A stretch of DNA of 64,000 nt, from contig NC_059547.1 of assembly GCF_905220415.1 (NCBI RefSeq), positions 8,630,501 through 8,694,500 on the forward strand, read 5' to 3'. Source of the DNA: Colias croceus (lineage: Eukaryota; Arthropoda; Insecta; Lepidoptera; Pieridae). The translations under genes and the position numbers were made by a program. Of this stretch, positions 47,801 through 56,213 are shown one piece after another; position 1 is the first letter of the stretch, and each line of letters starts with the position of its first letter. The notes under the pieces were generated by a model, which worked only from the letters and a program-made list of their open reading frames with translations, was not told where the DNA came from and ran no database searches.

Positions 47801-47884
47801 GTGTACAGATTCAGAGTGCACGGAAACCCGCTGAACGACATACGGCAAGCCACCGAAGATAGCATACGAGACAGTGAAACGTAA
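20831..47884 (+). CDS. koi: klaroid-type SUN-domain protein, 13 coding exons
   Basis: Inner-nuclear-membrane LINC protein whose C-terminal SUN domain binds KASH proteins in the perinuclear space to couple nucleus and cytoskeleton. Exons: 20831-20988, 22750-22927, 27661-27767, 28888-29043, 39821-40016, 40528-40720, 41126-41232, 41871-42000, 42354-42665, 45125-45742, 46072-46242, 46666-46778, 47606-47884. Phases are consistent, 2718 nt, 905 residues. The N-terminal 365 residues are nucleoplasmic and basic/serine-rich (RSRSRSKTP, KTPIKRSTPIK). A membrane span lies at about 393-409 (WWPLALLLLLPAFGYG). A coiled-coil-rich lumenal stalk runs from about 530 to 700. The SUN domain runs from about 712 to the end, with STRCTELY (Cys727, aligned with the KASH-disulfide cysteine of SUN2), ECWAFQG and YTCVYRFRVHG (Tyr876, Cys878, Tyr880). 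Intron 4 hosts a 7 kb LTR element. Donor 9 (GTGTTT) is weak. The start was chosen as the first ATG of the frame, preceded by an AT-rich leader. Confidence 0.94.
22928..27660 (+). other. klaroid intron 2 (4.7 kb)
   Basis: AT-rich intron. It holds a CCACCACC run at about 23390-23405. At about 23500-23695 it holds an interspersed repeat (ACTAATATTATAAAGCTGAAGAG to GCGGGTGAAACCGCGGGGTAGG). No exon with convincing codons was found. A GC-richer patch near 26185-26235 could be an alternative 5' exon, but nothing supports it. Confidence 0.5.
29054..29315 (+). repeat. 131-bp perfect-looking tandem duplication across a repeat boundary
   Basis: Two adjacent 131-bp units (29054-29184 and 29185-29315) differ by about one base. 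Each contains the intron start after klaroid exon 4 (GTTTTGTGCTCGTGAAG) plus the first part of a GGATTCGCCCGCG-type interspersed repeat. Only the second unit continues into the rest of that repeat (to about 29466). The duplication therefore arose after the repeat inserted. Confidence 0.85.
29581..29610. repeat. 30-bp hairpin palindrome
   Basis: Thirteen-base perfect arms (CACAGAACTATAT and its inverse) around CTCG, in klaroid intron 4. It is flanked by direct GAACCAAAC repeats, possibly an excision or MITE remnant. Confidence 0.7.
30424..30641 (-). repeat. 3' LTR of the errantivirus-type element
   Basis: 218 bp, a direct copy of 37213-37430 with no difference seen. On the minus strand it starts AGTTATGTGACAACC. 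It is immediately preceded on that strand by the polypurine tract GGGGGGAGG (30642-30650). Confidence 0.9.
30652..31221 (-). pseudogene. errantivirus env C-terminal remnant
   Basis: On the minus strand, open frame 31014-31241 starts in LINE tail sequence and then runs through a segment with motifs such as SPDCIAKL and IIIFPHLTKVKLSC. This fits the C-terminal part of an errantivirus envelope glycoprotein. Downstream frames toward the LTR contain stops. The LINE insertion separates it from the upstream env piece. Assignment rests on family memory and position next to the 3' LTR. Confidence 0.5.
31466..34330 (-). pseudogene. LINE ORF2: AP endonuclease plus reverse transcriptase, one frameshift
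   Basis: Two frames are joined. About 34330-33888 carries the endonuclease start (QNIQGL, TEHWL, VYRPPSSD). The frame ending at 31466 carries the rest: GDFNID and SDHC of the endonuclease, then RT motifs NNYRPISILP, DHSKAFDCV, GVPQGSILGP and the catalytic FADD box, ending WRVVA. The break is in an A-run at about 33905-33915, consistent with a single-base length change in the homopolymer. It could be a real mutation or a sequencing error. The frame is otherwise intact for about 2.4 kb. It begins right at the ORF1 stop, suggesting re-initiation. RT copies and integrates the element by target-primed reverse transcription. Confidence 0.88.
34331..35839 (-). CDS. LINE ORF1 with coiled coil and SGNH-esterase-like domain
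   Basis: 502 residues from the ATG at 35839 (the frame is open further upstream to 36022, but this is the ATG that starts the charged, coiled-coil region). Residues from about 15 to 300 are heptad-rich and charged, suited to trimerisation of an RNA-binding ORF1p. From about 340 on there is a region resembling the SGNH esterase fold of CR1 ORF1 proteins: VLSDSIGQGFG for the nucleophile block, then VIILYGDSLN. The C-terminal Asp-x-x-His block is not evident, so activity is doubtful. It overlaps or abuts ORF2 at its stop. Confidence 0.75.
   Translation of the reverse strand: MLTRKAVAKDMENKLKAALHDLKTSQSLCEKLIQERDESELEIQEIIKKNSLLKAELAELHMKYIYSEDKCKALQDIVDSFQQCSSDHEMALSRIAKLECSLMEVQEDNPKRQCNTPSSLHDELVECGQLSGSVNFKKINFSSHKKLKKYLRLSKFIKRTQSIVRKSSFKNVVQLEKVNKNLVQELDKYHRDLEYYKILYDVETNELKEKIDSLSQMLNDVNQKYSAAQMQINEHIQEADDLIKLSNENMDRFESLTNKYVCQCSKSDNEQTSPHKLDCTDIHSVKPVTTISTSKTKHLSEQEIIVLSDSIGQGFGAMLNNLGLKVTNICTPNSSFNYIIKSLDHFSFNKNNIVIILYGDSLNIKNKDIDVGFQKMLEISSQTKCKFMLCTLPYLPGLTQEQNRLIHNMNLKLYNVTNHHRDAFLYFDINLCIKSFTLTKNTVYLPSRYKRELAMLIAYNINQSGTCLLSDPGSTIILCSSNNNYIHQPCVDRKSSPKLDLN
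36480..36650 (-). pseudogene. errantivirus env N-terminal remnant
   Basis: Minus-strand frame with DDNINDLLLVIRNIEDSLAF followed by a RAHH-containing stretch, a pattern characteristic of errantivirus envelope proteins. It lies directly after a gag remnant with no pol between, so gag and env have been fused by a large deletion. Further env-like but stop-containing sequence continues to about 36150, where the LINE begins. Confidence 0.6.
36728..36985 (-). pseudogene. errantivirus gag N-terminal remnant
   Basis: Minus-strand frame ending at a stop at 36728, containing DFDGNPHVLTKFIKICDQLV, a signature near the start of errantivirus/gypsy capsid proteins. Only about 80 residues remain before the sequence departs and env-type sequence begins. 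It is preceded by a leader of about 200 bp from the 5' LTR. Confidence 0.65.
37195..37212 (-). promoter_or_regulatory. primer-binding site of the LTR element
   Basis: On the minus strand, TGGCGCAGTCGGTAGGAT directly follows the 5' LTR. The position and the TGGCG start fit a tRNA primer-binding site. The tRNA species was not determined. Confidence 0.6.
37213..37430 (-). repeat. 5' LTR of the errantivirus-type element
   Basis: 218 bp, matching 30424-30641 without visible difference. AGCG follows at 37431-37434 as the second half of the target duplication. Confidence 0.9.
38185..38238 (+). CDS. candidate alternative first coding exon of klaroid
   Basis: An ATG in good context (AACAATGG) opens an 18-codon stretch (MEGVIRMVDVETVEEVVT) ending exactly at ACA|GTAAGG, a good donor. 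It is phase 0. That does not fit exon 5, but it joins exon 6 (40528) in frame, giving ...VVT|SIESSDD. The product would lack the first five exons yet keep the membrane span and SUN domain. It lies 0.75 kb downstream of the LTR element. This is a pattern-based proposal only. Confidence 0.3.
39598..39750 (+). repeat. interspersed repeat, TATAAAACAAA(A/G)TCGCTTTCTCTGTCC family, copy 1
   Basis: It shares TATAAAACAAAATCGCTTTCTCTGTCC, AAAACTAC-CAACGG, GATGTGGTTTTTT and TGATTCAAG-GGAAGGTT with 51676-51845. It lies just upstream of klaroid exon 5. Family unassigned. Confidence 0.6.
40775..40866 (+). repeat. decayed partial copy of klaroid exon 6 inside intron 6
   Basis: 92 bp matching exon 6 positions 40588-40680 (GACGAGCGGTGGTGGATCAC through GGAAGGTGGTGGGGCCA), with scattered substitutions and one indel, only 54 bp downstream of the exon 6 donor. 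No splice sites or full reading frame are kept, so it is a dead tandem exon duplicate. Confidence 0.8.
40939..41092 (+). repeat. AAGCTATTGCATAG interspersed repeat, copy 3
   Basis: Uninterrupted relative of 9187-9352, in klaroid intron 6 just upstream of exon 7. It shows a small local duplication (CCTTCGAGGCCTTCGAG) and lacks the GCATGCAATAGC segment. Confidence 0.65.
41491..41562 (+). repeat. about 36-bp tandem duplication
   Basis: Two adjacent copies of a unit ending in TTAATGAATTTAGCATACACC plus TCGAAA, in klaroid intron 7. A GCGGCCTCGCCCGCG-type interspersed repeat follows at about 41597-41818. Confidence 0.75.
41597..41818 (+). repeat. GCCTGCGGCCTCGCCCGCG-type interspersed repeat
   Basis: Plus-oriented copy with CTAGCTTTCCGCCTGCGG, TCCCGTTCCCGTGGGATTTC, GAAATCGGTCCAGTAGTTT, ATACATACATACAC and a terminal TTTATAATATTAGTATAGAT. 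It ends about 50 bp before klaroid exon 8. Confidence 0.7.
42795..42824 (+). repeat. 13-bp-arm hairpin in klaroid intron 9 / short-isoform 3' UTR
   Basis: CAATCTAGTTTCG, loop TGTA, then the perfect inverse. It lies 119 bp past the in-frame stop that would end a read-through of exon 9. If that intron is retained, the hairpin would sit in the 3' UTR. Confidence 0.7.
43871..44135 (+). mobile_element. AACCGACTTCAAA-type MITE, copy 2
   Basis: Complete copy from TTTTTAACCGACTTCAAA to TTTGAAGTCGGTTGTTTTTAACGCAGTTAT, nearly identical to 14231-14491. It is in klaroid intron 9. Confidence 0.8.
44934..44990 (+). other. possible 57-nt cassette exon of klaroid
   Basis: Preceded by a pyrimidine-rich tract and CCGACAG, followed by TTTTAG|GTGAGT. 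It is 57 nt, open in the frame required (phase 1 in and out), and would insert 19 residues between exons 9 and 10. Part of it (TTCGACGCTCTTTT) also occurs in a repeat near 55165, which argues for chance or an exonised repeat. Confidence 0.2.
47400..47575 (-). repeat. CGGGCGAAGCCGGGGCGGACC-ended interspersed repeat
   Basis: It has ATGCCACTTTTCGTTGTAATTCC, then ACGGCTGAACCGATTTCGATAATT, CTTGAAGTACGAGGATGG and the terminal GGGCGAAGCCGGGGCGGACC. A related copy is at about 60585-60710. It is only about 30 bp upstream of klaroid exon 13. Confidence 0.65.
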
Positions 47885-49550
47885 CAACAACTTTTGCCTA
47901 GCCCACAATGTGTGATAGGGCGAGCAACTATTAAATGTGGCAATTAAATATATGAGATCTAGTGTTCTGTTGAGATATTGATATAACAACGCAAAATTGT
48001 ATTACCATTCTGAACTTGGCACTATTATGTGACTCTATATCTGTGTATATACAAATGACTCGTCCACGGTGCGAAATGGTCTATGAATTCTTAACAATCC
48101 ACAGTGATTCAAAGTGAATAGTGGTAATGTGGCCTTCTAGAACTGTGTAGGTTTAAAGTACAAACTGTGACCATAAACTGAGCCTAATTTACTAAATATT
48201 GAATAAGAAAGGACCTTTACAAACACTAATAACTAGTTTGTATTTAGATGTAGAAACTCCCGATAGTTGTAGGTTTTTCTTTGCATAGTAGTGACGCGAT
48301 TTATTATTTTAACAGTGATTGTTTAAATCTCAATAAAATACCGCACAAGGCAGATACGCTTAGCTCTGATAAAATTTTATACCAATATTTATATGTTTTT
48401 TATTATTTTAAGATTTGATTATGTTATAAGGTTTTCTAGATTATAGTTATTACTTATTATACTTTATATTTTTAAGGATCTTACGGTTTTGTGTGATTTC
48501 AAATTGCTGTGCGTTTTAGGTTTTATAGAAAAAGATACAAGTACAAATTCTTTGTTAAATAAAAAAAAATACTATTTGTAATTATCATAAAATGGTATTG
48601 TCACAATTAGTTACTTTTAAAAACAATGATTTTTTTTGGGTAAACACTGTAAATTACAATAATTCTAATTATCATGTAAAAATCTAGTAACACATGTTTA
48701 CATAACATCTAAATCATTTACCATTTGTCACACTTAACTAGGTCAAGGTCCAAAAATAATTTTTAATTTAGGTTTAGTGAAGGAGCTAGTCCCGCTTAGT
48801 TAGTAATTTTATGCCAATTGTAATTAAGTTGTTTTAATCTTCTTGTTCTAAATATTTATAATCACGATTGCTATACATACAAGCAATTTTAATCGTGTAC
48901 TTTTTATATATTAAGTGTGACTTCTTCCTGGAGTTGACCTTATTCCGCAACATATTCTTTTAAAGCAACAAGCAAAACCCACAAAATAAATGAAACACTT
49001 TTTTTTTCATTCCAACAACATTAAAATTAAAATTAAAACATCAAATATATAGATACAAAATTGTAAAAGTAAATCAACTTGAAAATTATGTTTAGCACTT
49101 TATTTATATAAATAGAAATTTTTGATGTTGAAACTTGAAACTAATATATGATGCACAAAGAAAAATTCTTTTTTATATCATATAATCTCTTTATGTGTAC
49201 ACACAATCAAAGAGTCTTAAAAAGAATTTAATATCTCCAATGAAATAAAGATTAGATAAATATATATTATACACATAATAAGCAACTTTGATACGTCCAT
49301 TTTGTAAAGTCATTACCTCTGAATATCGCAGGTTGATGATTGCACTTGTAACATTTATTTAAAAGAATTATAATAAATTCTACGTAACGAAATTATCATA
49401 GAGTATGTTATCAAATTGTTAAAGCAAATGTAATTCTGATATATTGTACATGTTTTAATACTAAAATGATATATCCCTCAATTAAGTGTTGTTGTTAGTT
49501 AACATTCATCAGTTTAAACAGTTCCTCTATATATTTTTACTTTAACATTA
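47885..49550 (+). other. klaroid 3' UTR and AT-rich 3' flank
   Basis: No coding potential. AATAAA at 48332-48337 is a plausible poly(A) signal for klaroid. Further AATAAA-type sequences occur near 48557 and 49242. The true 3' end cannot be fixed from sequence. Confidence 0.5.
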
Positions 49551-49957
49551 TACAGGGTGTCCGACCGTCGGTATTCTAGGATCATTGGAGCTTATAGTTT
49601 CGTATACGCCGAGTACGTAAAAAATACTTATAAAATTCCAGATGCATTTTTTTCAAATAGATGAAGTCTTAAAACTTTGTGTACACCCCTCAAGCAACCC
49701 ACCCAACTCTGCCACCCGCACGTGAGCTATCGTTTAAGATTATGTTTTCATAGACAAAATGCTCACATTAGCGAAGCGTTATATGCCGGTTGCACGAAGC
49801 TAGAGAAGAAAACTCAGCAACTCAAAAAAGAGATGAATTTTAAGGAAAAATTTAGCTTTTGGCGTAATTTTGTTGTTTAAGTATTTTTTACGTGATCAGT
49901 GAATGCAGGACTACAAGTTCCTTCACGCTTAGTATACCGATAGTGGGACATCCTGTA
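49551..49957. mobile_element. TACAGGGTGTCC-ended MITE, copy 1
   Basis: The left end TACAGGGTGTCCGACCGTC and the right end (inverse TACAGGATGTCCCAC) are related over about 85 bp, including shared ACGTAAAAAATACTTA. TA lies on both sides. The ORF 49677-49880 inside shows no domain. A second related left end is at 62080. Confidence 0.75.
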
Positions 49958-50575
49958 TATCAAGGCTCTTAATAGGATAAATGTCATATTTTGAATGTAA
50001 ATGAGATCACAAGACCCATATAGATTTGTTTGTATATTGAATTTACAGAATTTTCCTGCATGAAATCCTCATAAGGAAATTTCAAATTACCAATTATTAT
50101 AATATGACATGACCTTTAAAATAGTACTAGAGGTAAAATAATATGTTAACGACTTCTAAGTTTAACGTTTTGAACTCTTTATCCAGATTACTCACATGAG
50201 TCCAAATTCACTAGTAAATCATAATATTGTATCACCTTAAATTTACACCATTACTTTTGCATTGTATATTATTTTATGTTTATTTTATACATTATCAATT
50301 TGTTTTTAATAAAATGAGGTTTCTCTATTCATTCGCCAAACAATCATGTTTTAACGTGTGTATTTTAACTTATTTATTTAGTTTTTCGATATTATGTCAG
50401 ACATTCATATTTCTTGTACCTAGTATTAAGATTTTAATCATAATGTGAATTTTTCGAAATATTTGTGTTGTTCGAAATAAAAGATTTTAAAATTTACATC
50501 GCGTTTTTACTTTACTTACGTACCAACCAATTGCAAGCGCGTTTCTCGATGTTCGTCCATACACATATTATTCAA

Positions 50576-50985
50576 CTAGCTTCCGCCCGCGACTCCGTCC
50601 GCGCGGATGTCGGTCTTTGCATGGATGGTTTATTTCTCCATTTTGAGTAACTCGGACAATGACATCTTATAAATATCTATTGGACCCAAATACGGCTAGG
50701 TCTATAATAAAACGCAACGTGTGTTCGCGGTACCTACTACAGAATAACGTCTATGGATAACTGAAAAATTGAGATTAATTTTTTTTCTACGTATTTTTCC
50801 AGGATAAAAAGTATCCTATTTTACGCCCAGGATAATAAGGTATAATTATACCAAGTTTCATCGAAATCGAACCGGTAGTTTTCACGTGATGTCTTCACAT
50901 ACAGACAGACAGACAGACAGACAAAAATTTTTTTAATCACATATTTGGGTTTGGTATCGATCCAGTAACACCCCCTACTAGTTAT
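50576..50985 (+). repeat. interspersed repeat with GACA microsatellite
   Basis: It begins CTAGCTTCCGCCCGCGACTCCG, continues with CAGGATAAAAAGTATCCTATTTT and ACCAAGTTTCATCGAAATCGAACCGGTAGTTTTCACGTGATG, then a CAGA microsatellite (about 50905-50922). It is a divergent relative of the other CCGCGG-type copies. Confidence 0.6.
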
Positions 50986-51675
50986 TTTTTCAATATTTTC
51001 AATCTACAGAATTGACCCTTCTACAGATTTATTATATGTATAGATATCCATACTCCGTGGTGCACACTACTTGCACTACATTCCTGCACTTCGCAGCCTT
51101 AATTACTAATCGCCTGCACTTGCACTAGGTAATCAAAGTGAATGCATGCACGATTAGAATTTAGACGTTAAAGTAAGATGGCATGATTCAACTTGAGTCA
51201 GCGAAAAAGAGACAACTGAAATAAAAAACTAAAATATGAGATATTCCCTCCCTGAGCGCTAATAATCCGGATGGCTCTCCGCTCTCGTCTCCAGTAGGCC
51301 AGTAATAAGAGGATTTATTTCACTATTTAGTTGTACATATTGTTTAATGTCTTTCAAAAATCCGCAAAACAAACCCACAAATGTGCCCCGAAAATTGAGA
51401 TGTCATGTTTTGTTTTATGTTTACGTAACTATTTTTAGTAGGTAATCTGCGACAAAGTGTTGTTCATACCTCAAACGATTGAATATCTAAGAACTGCAGT
51501 GATATTTAAAGGTCAATCGCATAAACACAGACGTGTCGAATATTTGCCCTCCATATTCATACCAGAACAGCTGCCCTGATGTCATACTCTATGAATCATT
51601 TTTTCTTTGGAATTTTTACAAAAATGGAAATCAGCGCTTGGTACACCTACCTAGTAGTTAGTACTCACTACATAC

Positions 51676-51845
51676 CTAGTATAAAACAAAGTCGCTTTCT
51701 CTGTCCCTATGACCCTTTGTATGCTTATCTTTAAAACTACGCAACGGTATCGATGCGGTTTTTTAGTAGGTACCTACCTAAATAGTGATTCAAGAGGAAG
51801 GTTATAGGTATACAATTTATTAGGTTCCTTCTAGACAAAGCGGGC
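51676..51845 (+). repeat. interspersed repeat, TATAAAACAAA(A/G)TCGCTTTCTCTGTCC family, copy 2
   Basis: Matches 39598-39750 over most of its length, including AAAACTACGCAACGGTATCGATG and AGGAAGGTTATAGGTATA. The stretch 51000-52000 otherwise shows nothing assignable. Confidence 0.6.
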
Positions 51846-52081
51846 GGTAAGTTAGTTACCTATATAGGTACATATCTATAACATACTAGACGATTGTAAA
51901 AATTCTTTGACCTAGGTATATTATATGTAGGTAGATAGGTACATTGCAATTCTAAATATCTGATGAACTAGTCAGAATATTTGATTATGAAATTCATTCA
52001 TTTGATATTTTTAACCGACTTAAAAAAAAAGGAGGAGGTGTACCGATTACTCCGAGGTTTCTGCACCGATGGTCAACATTC

Positions 52082-54968
52082 GTGTCCCTTCGTCCAGCAT
52101 ACTCACCATGGAATGCTGATATTTCATGAATGTCAAAAAACTGTTCTGAAATAGTGCTAAATAGTGCCCAAAGGAAAAAAATAGTGCTCTTGTACTTGCG
52201 AAGTTATAGCCATAGTTCGATGAGTATGCTGGTCGAAGGTTTCGCCCAGCATACTCACCTCCGTCCGGAGAATCTGTATACGCTTCAAACATAATTCATA
52301 CTTCAAAAAATAGTTCCCAAATAGTGCCAAACGGTGCCCAAAAAGAAAAAACAGTGCTCGAATAACTTCGGAGTTATAGGCTTCGTTCAGTGAGTATGCT
52401 GGGCGTAGGTTCTACGCCCAGCATACTCACCTCAGTGCGCGAATATCGAACGAGCTATAGGTATAATTTACGTCTCAAAAAATTGTGCTTGAAATAGTGC
52501 CCAATATCAGTCCAATTTTTGCTTGACTTTTGACTTAGAAAACCATTAAATTTTAATGTAAACTTCTACATACTAACGTAAAATGGGGTACAGTCGTCGA
52601 CACATGTTTTTGGACAAAAATATTAAACTTTCTAATTGTAGACTTCATGTTATTGGAAATAATTATGGTATTTTCTCACATGTCAAAAACTTTCGATTAA
52701 ATGCATTATTATATATTTTATAAATAATAATAAATGAATGAAACTTTAAGCGTAAATGAAGTCTATTACTTCATTGCATTGTGTGTTTATCTGAATAAAA
52801 ACAGTCATTTGCAGCCAATAAAATTAATATCTTGAAAAATTGTAAAAAGGAAATTATACAGTTTCTTTTTGTATATATGTTGCAGGCAAAACTTATAACC
52901 AGTCAAAACTAGTACTGTGACATAGTTATACAAATTTTTAAAACTCTTTCCAATAGTTTCATCAATGAAAGGTTTAGCAATAAAAACATTTTTAATTACT
53001 TACGTTATTATTACTATTTAAAGGGCCAAAGTAATCAGAATTCTAGTTAACTAGTTCACAGCTTTTGTTAACATTCATAATATAATCAATGTAAATAGAA
53101 AAAATTGTAGTTTTAATATTGTATATAATATACATATAAAAAAATGTTTAGCCAAATATTGGTAAAACTTTCTAAAATATAACACGTAGGTACTTGTACT
53201 TTGTTTTACTGCTACAACGTTTTAATCACAATAAAATTATCTTACAAATAAGTATAAATTGAGCAATCACAGTTTATAATCACGTTTTTTTTATTAATAT
53301 TAAATACCCTATAGTAATTACAAATTAACAATCACAGTTTATAATCACATTTCTGTAAGTTATTAATAAAATAACTTTTACAAGAACAAAAAAAAACAAA
53401 CAAACAATAACAAAATAGGAACTAACAAGTTAGGACCGATCTTCATCTTACATTCGCGTTTATATAATGCAGTGTGGTACAGTATATTGGGAATTACTAC
53501 AAACTTTTTTACTAAGGTCATCATAGCAGTTCCAAGTTCTCTTTAGCAATCGATAGCACTTTGACTTGTAATGCCCCATGCGTCCTGATTCACCATTTGT
53601 AAAATCTATTACCGACAGAATTTTAAAGGTGTCACCGTTTATCTCATATGATACACCGTTACCGTGTCACCGTTTTATGATCTCTTTAGGAATTTCATCA
53701 ATTTCTATTTCAATTGAAGTATTAATTTCAATAAATACGAAGTCTAGTACTTCATATTTGTATGCGTTTTTACCGTTACATAATTGGTATTTATTTACAT
53801 TTCCTTTCAGTATCATTTACTAAATGTAAACAAACAAAGAAACTGAGAAGCGCTTGTTCGTTTCGATTGCTTTGTGACACAAAATGGACCCTTATCACCT
53901 TCAAAATACAGATCAGTCTTGTCTAATAATCGTAAGATGTTAGGGCAGCGCCATCTAGTATTTAAACATAAACATATTCATTTGCGTCGCGGGCGCCGCG
54001 CGTCGTAAGCCTCATACCTATTGACCGTACGTGCATCCATTACTGCCACACTATATTGAACTTTATCACATGAGGAATACAGGTCAATTCCGTAAACGTT
54101 GTGGTACCGTCCTTGATCCGGAAAATGATTATTTTGAATAATTTTGTCAGTTGTAATGTAAGCATTAATAACAGCAACTTTATTTTTCATGCATGATTTA
54201 CTTCATTTGATATCTTAATCCTTCAAGCGCCGTGATCTAGACAAAATATATAAAATCATTGTTCCTAGCTACCGGGGTCCCATGCGACGCGCGAAGGCTT
54301 AATCATATTATTATAAAGTATTATTAAAATAATGTGTAATTAATAATATTGCGATTCTAAAGTAAATACTAAATACTCCCTTACATAGACAATTAATAAT
54401 TTACACAAGACAAAAATTGTTAGAAAGAAAGTTAATAATATTGTATTCGACTGTACTCAATGTAATGTATGTAGAAGTTTACAATCAAATTTAATGGTTT
54501 TCTAGGTCAAAAGTCAAGCAAAAATTGGACTGATATTGAGCACTATTTCAAGCACAATTTTTTGAGACGTAAATTGTACCTATAGCTCGTTCGATATTCG
54601 CGCACTGAGGTGAGTATGCTGGGCGTAGAACCTACGCCCAGCATACTCACTGAACGAAGCCTGTAACTCCGAAGTTATTCGAGCACTGTTTTTTCTTTTT
54701 GGGCACCGTTTGGCACTATTTGGGAACTATTTTTTGAAGTATGAATTATGTTTGAAGCGTATACAGATTCTCCGGACGGAGCCCGGAGGTGAGTATGCTG
54801 GGCGAAACCTTCGTCCAGCATGGTACTCATCGAACTATGGCTATAACTTCGCAAGTACAAGAGCACTATTTTTTTCCTTTGGGCACTATTTAGCACTATT
54901 TCAGAACAGTTTTTTGACATTCATGAAATATCAGGATTCCATGGTGAGTATGCTGGACGAAGGGACAC
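52082..54968. mobile_element. 2.9 kb element with about 500-bp inverted repeats and 8-bp duplication
   Basis: 52082-52585 and 54476-54968 are inverse copies with small differences, each starting GTGTCCCTTCGTCCAGC. CAACATTC flanks both sides exactly (52074-52081 and 54969-54976). Each arm holds several GAGTATGCTGG/CCAGCATACTC palindromes and repeated AATAGTGCCCAAA motifs. An 8-bp duplication fits the hAT, P or Merlin superfamilies. The 1.9 kb centre has no recognisable transposase; its longest frames (53578-53823 plus, 53978-54190 minus) lack domains. It is probably a non-autonomous foldback-like element. Confidence 0.88.
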
Positions 54969-55202
54969 CAACATTCTCATGAGCATTCTCTGGAATTCCC
55001 GCGACTTCTCGCGCAGTCGCACGGCTCCGAATGGAATTCCACGGAATTCCAGCGGCGCCGCGGGCATCCGCGCGACTCGTTCGAGCTTGTCATGCGATAA
55101 TAAGTATTATAGTAATGAAGATAAAGTTAAAATTCATATGACACGGAAACTGCGCTCCGCTTCGCCGCGCTTCGACGCTCTTTTGGTGTGAGTTGACCCT
55201 TA

Positions 55203-55568
55203 GGGTCCGTTCACACAGACCGGCTCTGAGAGGAGAGCAGATTCTTATCACGATGAAAACAGAGTTTTTAGTATTTGTAACTTAAGGTTTATTTTTGCGT
55301 GTGCACTGCTTTTGACATTAAGAATGCTTGAACGCGCTTGGTGTGAAATAATAAGAGGAGCTGACCGGCTCCGATCGCGTACTTTTTCTCGTTCGCGCAG
55401 CCGTTCAGCTCCGATTACATTCGCATCCGCTTTCAGATAGCTTCCAGCTGGTCTATGTGAAATAGTTGACGGCTCCGCTCCGACCAACTCCAAGCGTATA
55501 CGATCCGGTCTGTGTGAAAAGAAAAATGCGCGCCGATGCTCTCCGAGCCTGTCTGTGTGTGCGGACCC
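55203..55568. mobile_element. 366-bp MITE, GGGTCCG ends, TTA duplication
   Basis: Left GGGTCCGTTCACACAGACCG and right (inverted) GGGTCCGCACACACAGACAG are similar for about 33 bp. TTA flanks both sides (55200-55202 and 55569-55571). It is PIF/Harbinger-like by target site. The interior contains GACCGGCTCCGATC and similar pieces in both orientations. Confidence 0.85.
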
Positions 55569-56213
55569 TTATTCGGATAGGCCCAGTAGTTTTTATTTTA
55601 TGAGCATTTTTGTTTGTAGGTACATATTTGTAAATTTTGCAAGTGCAAGTTTGAAGTCGGTTGTTTTTAACGCAGTTATCACTTGTGTAAACAAAATGTG
55701 AAATAACTATGGATGCAGACATGAATGGATATGCAAGAGCACGCAAGTTATTTACGCCGCATCGGTTCTATTTCTGGCCCTGGGTCAATGTCGAGCATCG
55801 ATCTTGCATAGGAGTGCAACTACCTACATACCTACTGTTTTGATTATTTTAGTGTCAAGGGTAGGTGAAAAGAAAGACAGGTTAAATTTTACGAATTTTT
55901 TTCATGTATTTTCTTTCTTTTATAATTTATAAATGACCTAGTAAGAAAGTAGTCTTATCCGTTTCAGCACATACAATCATCATTCATGAGATTACAAAAA
56001 GATCCTTTGGCGAGTGCAGTACCGAGGCCGGCGGTCGAGGCGCGCCCGCGGCGCCGCGCTCCGTCCTGCCGTCACTATTACGATTTAATTACATATAATA
56101 TCTTACGTACAATTAAATTAACGGAGATTACAAGCCTGAGTTGAGCAGCCGGCCGCGGGACCGGCCGAGCCGCGGGCTGCTGCTGGGGGCAGCTCTGCGC
56201 GAACACAGCGCGC

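Larger units (their letters stand above)
52008..55680 (+). mobile_element. AACCGACTTCAAA-type MITE, copy 3, split by two insertions
   Basis: The left part 52008-52073 (TTTTTAACCGACTT to CTGCACCGATGG) and the right part 55569-55680 (ATTCGGATAGGCCCAGTAG to AACGCAGTTAT) match the ends of 43871-44135. Between them are an element at 52082-54968 and a MITE at 55203-55568. A 225-bp segment (54977-55199), rich in GGAATTCC and CGCCGCGC, lies between the two and is not present in the other copies. Confidence 0.7.

Noticed and set aside
49677..49880. 67-codon frame inside the TACAGGGTGTCC MITE
   Set aside because: Too short, no domain, and confined to a non-coding MITE.
53578..54190. Frames in the centre of the long-TIR element, considered as transposase
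   Set aside because: No DDE-type motifs or zinc fingers; too short and on opposite strands.
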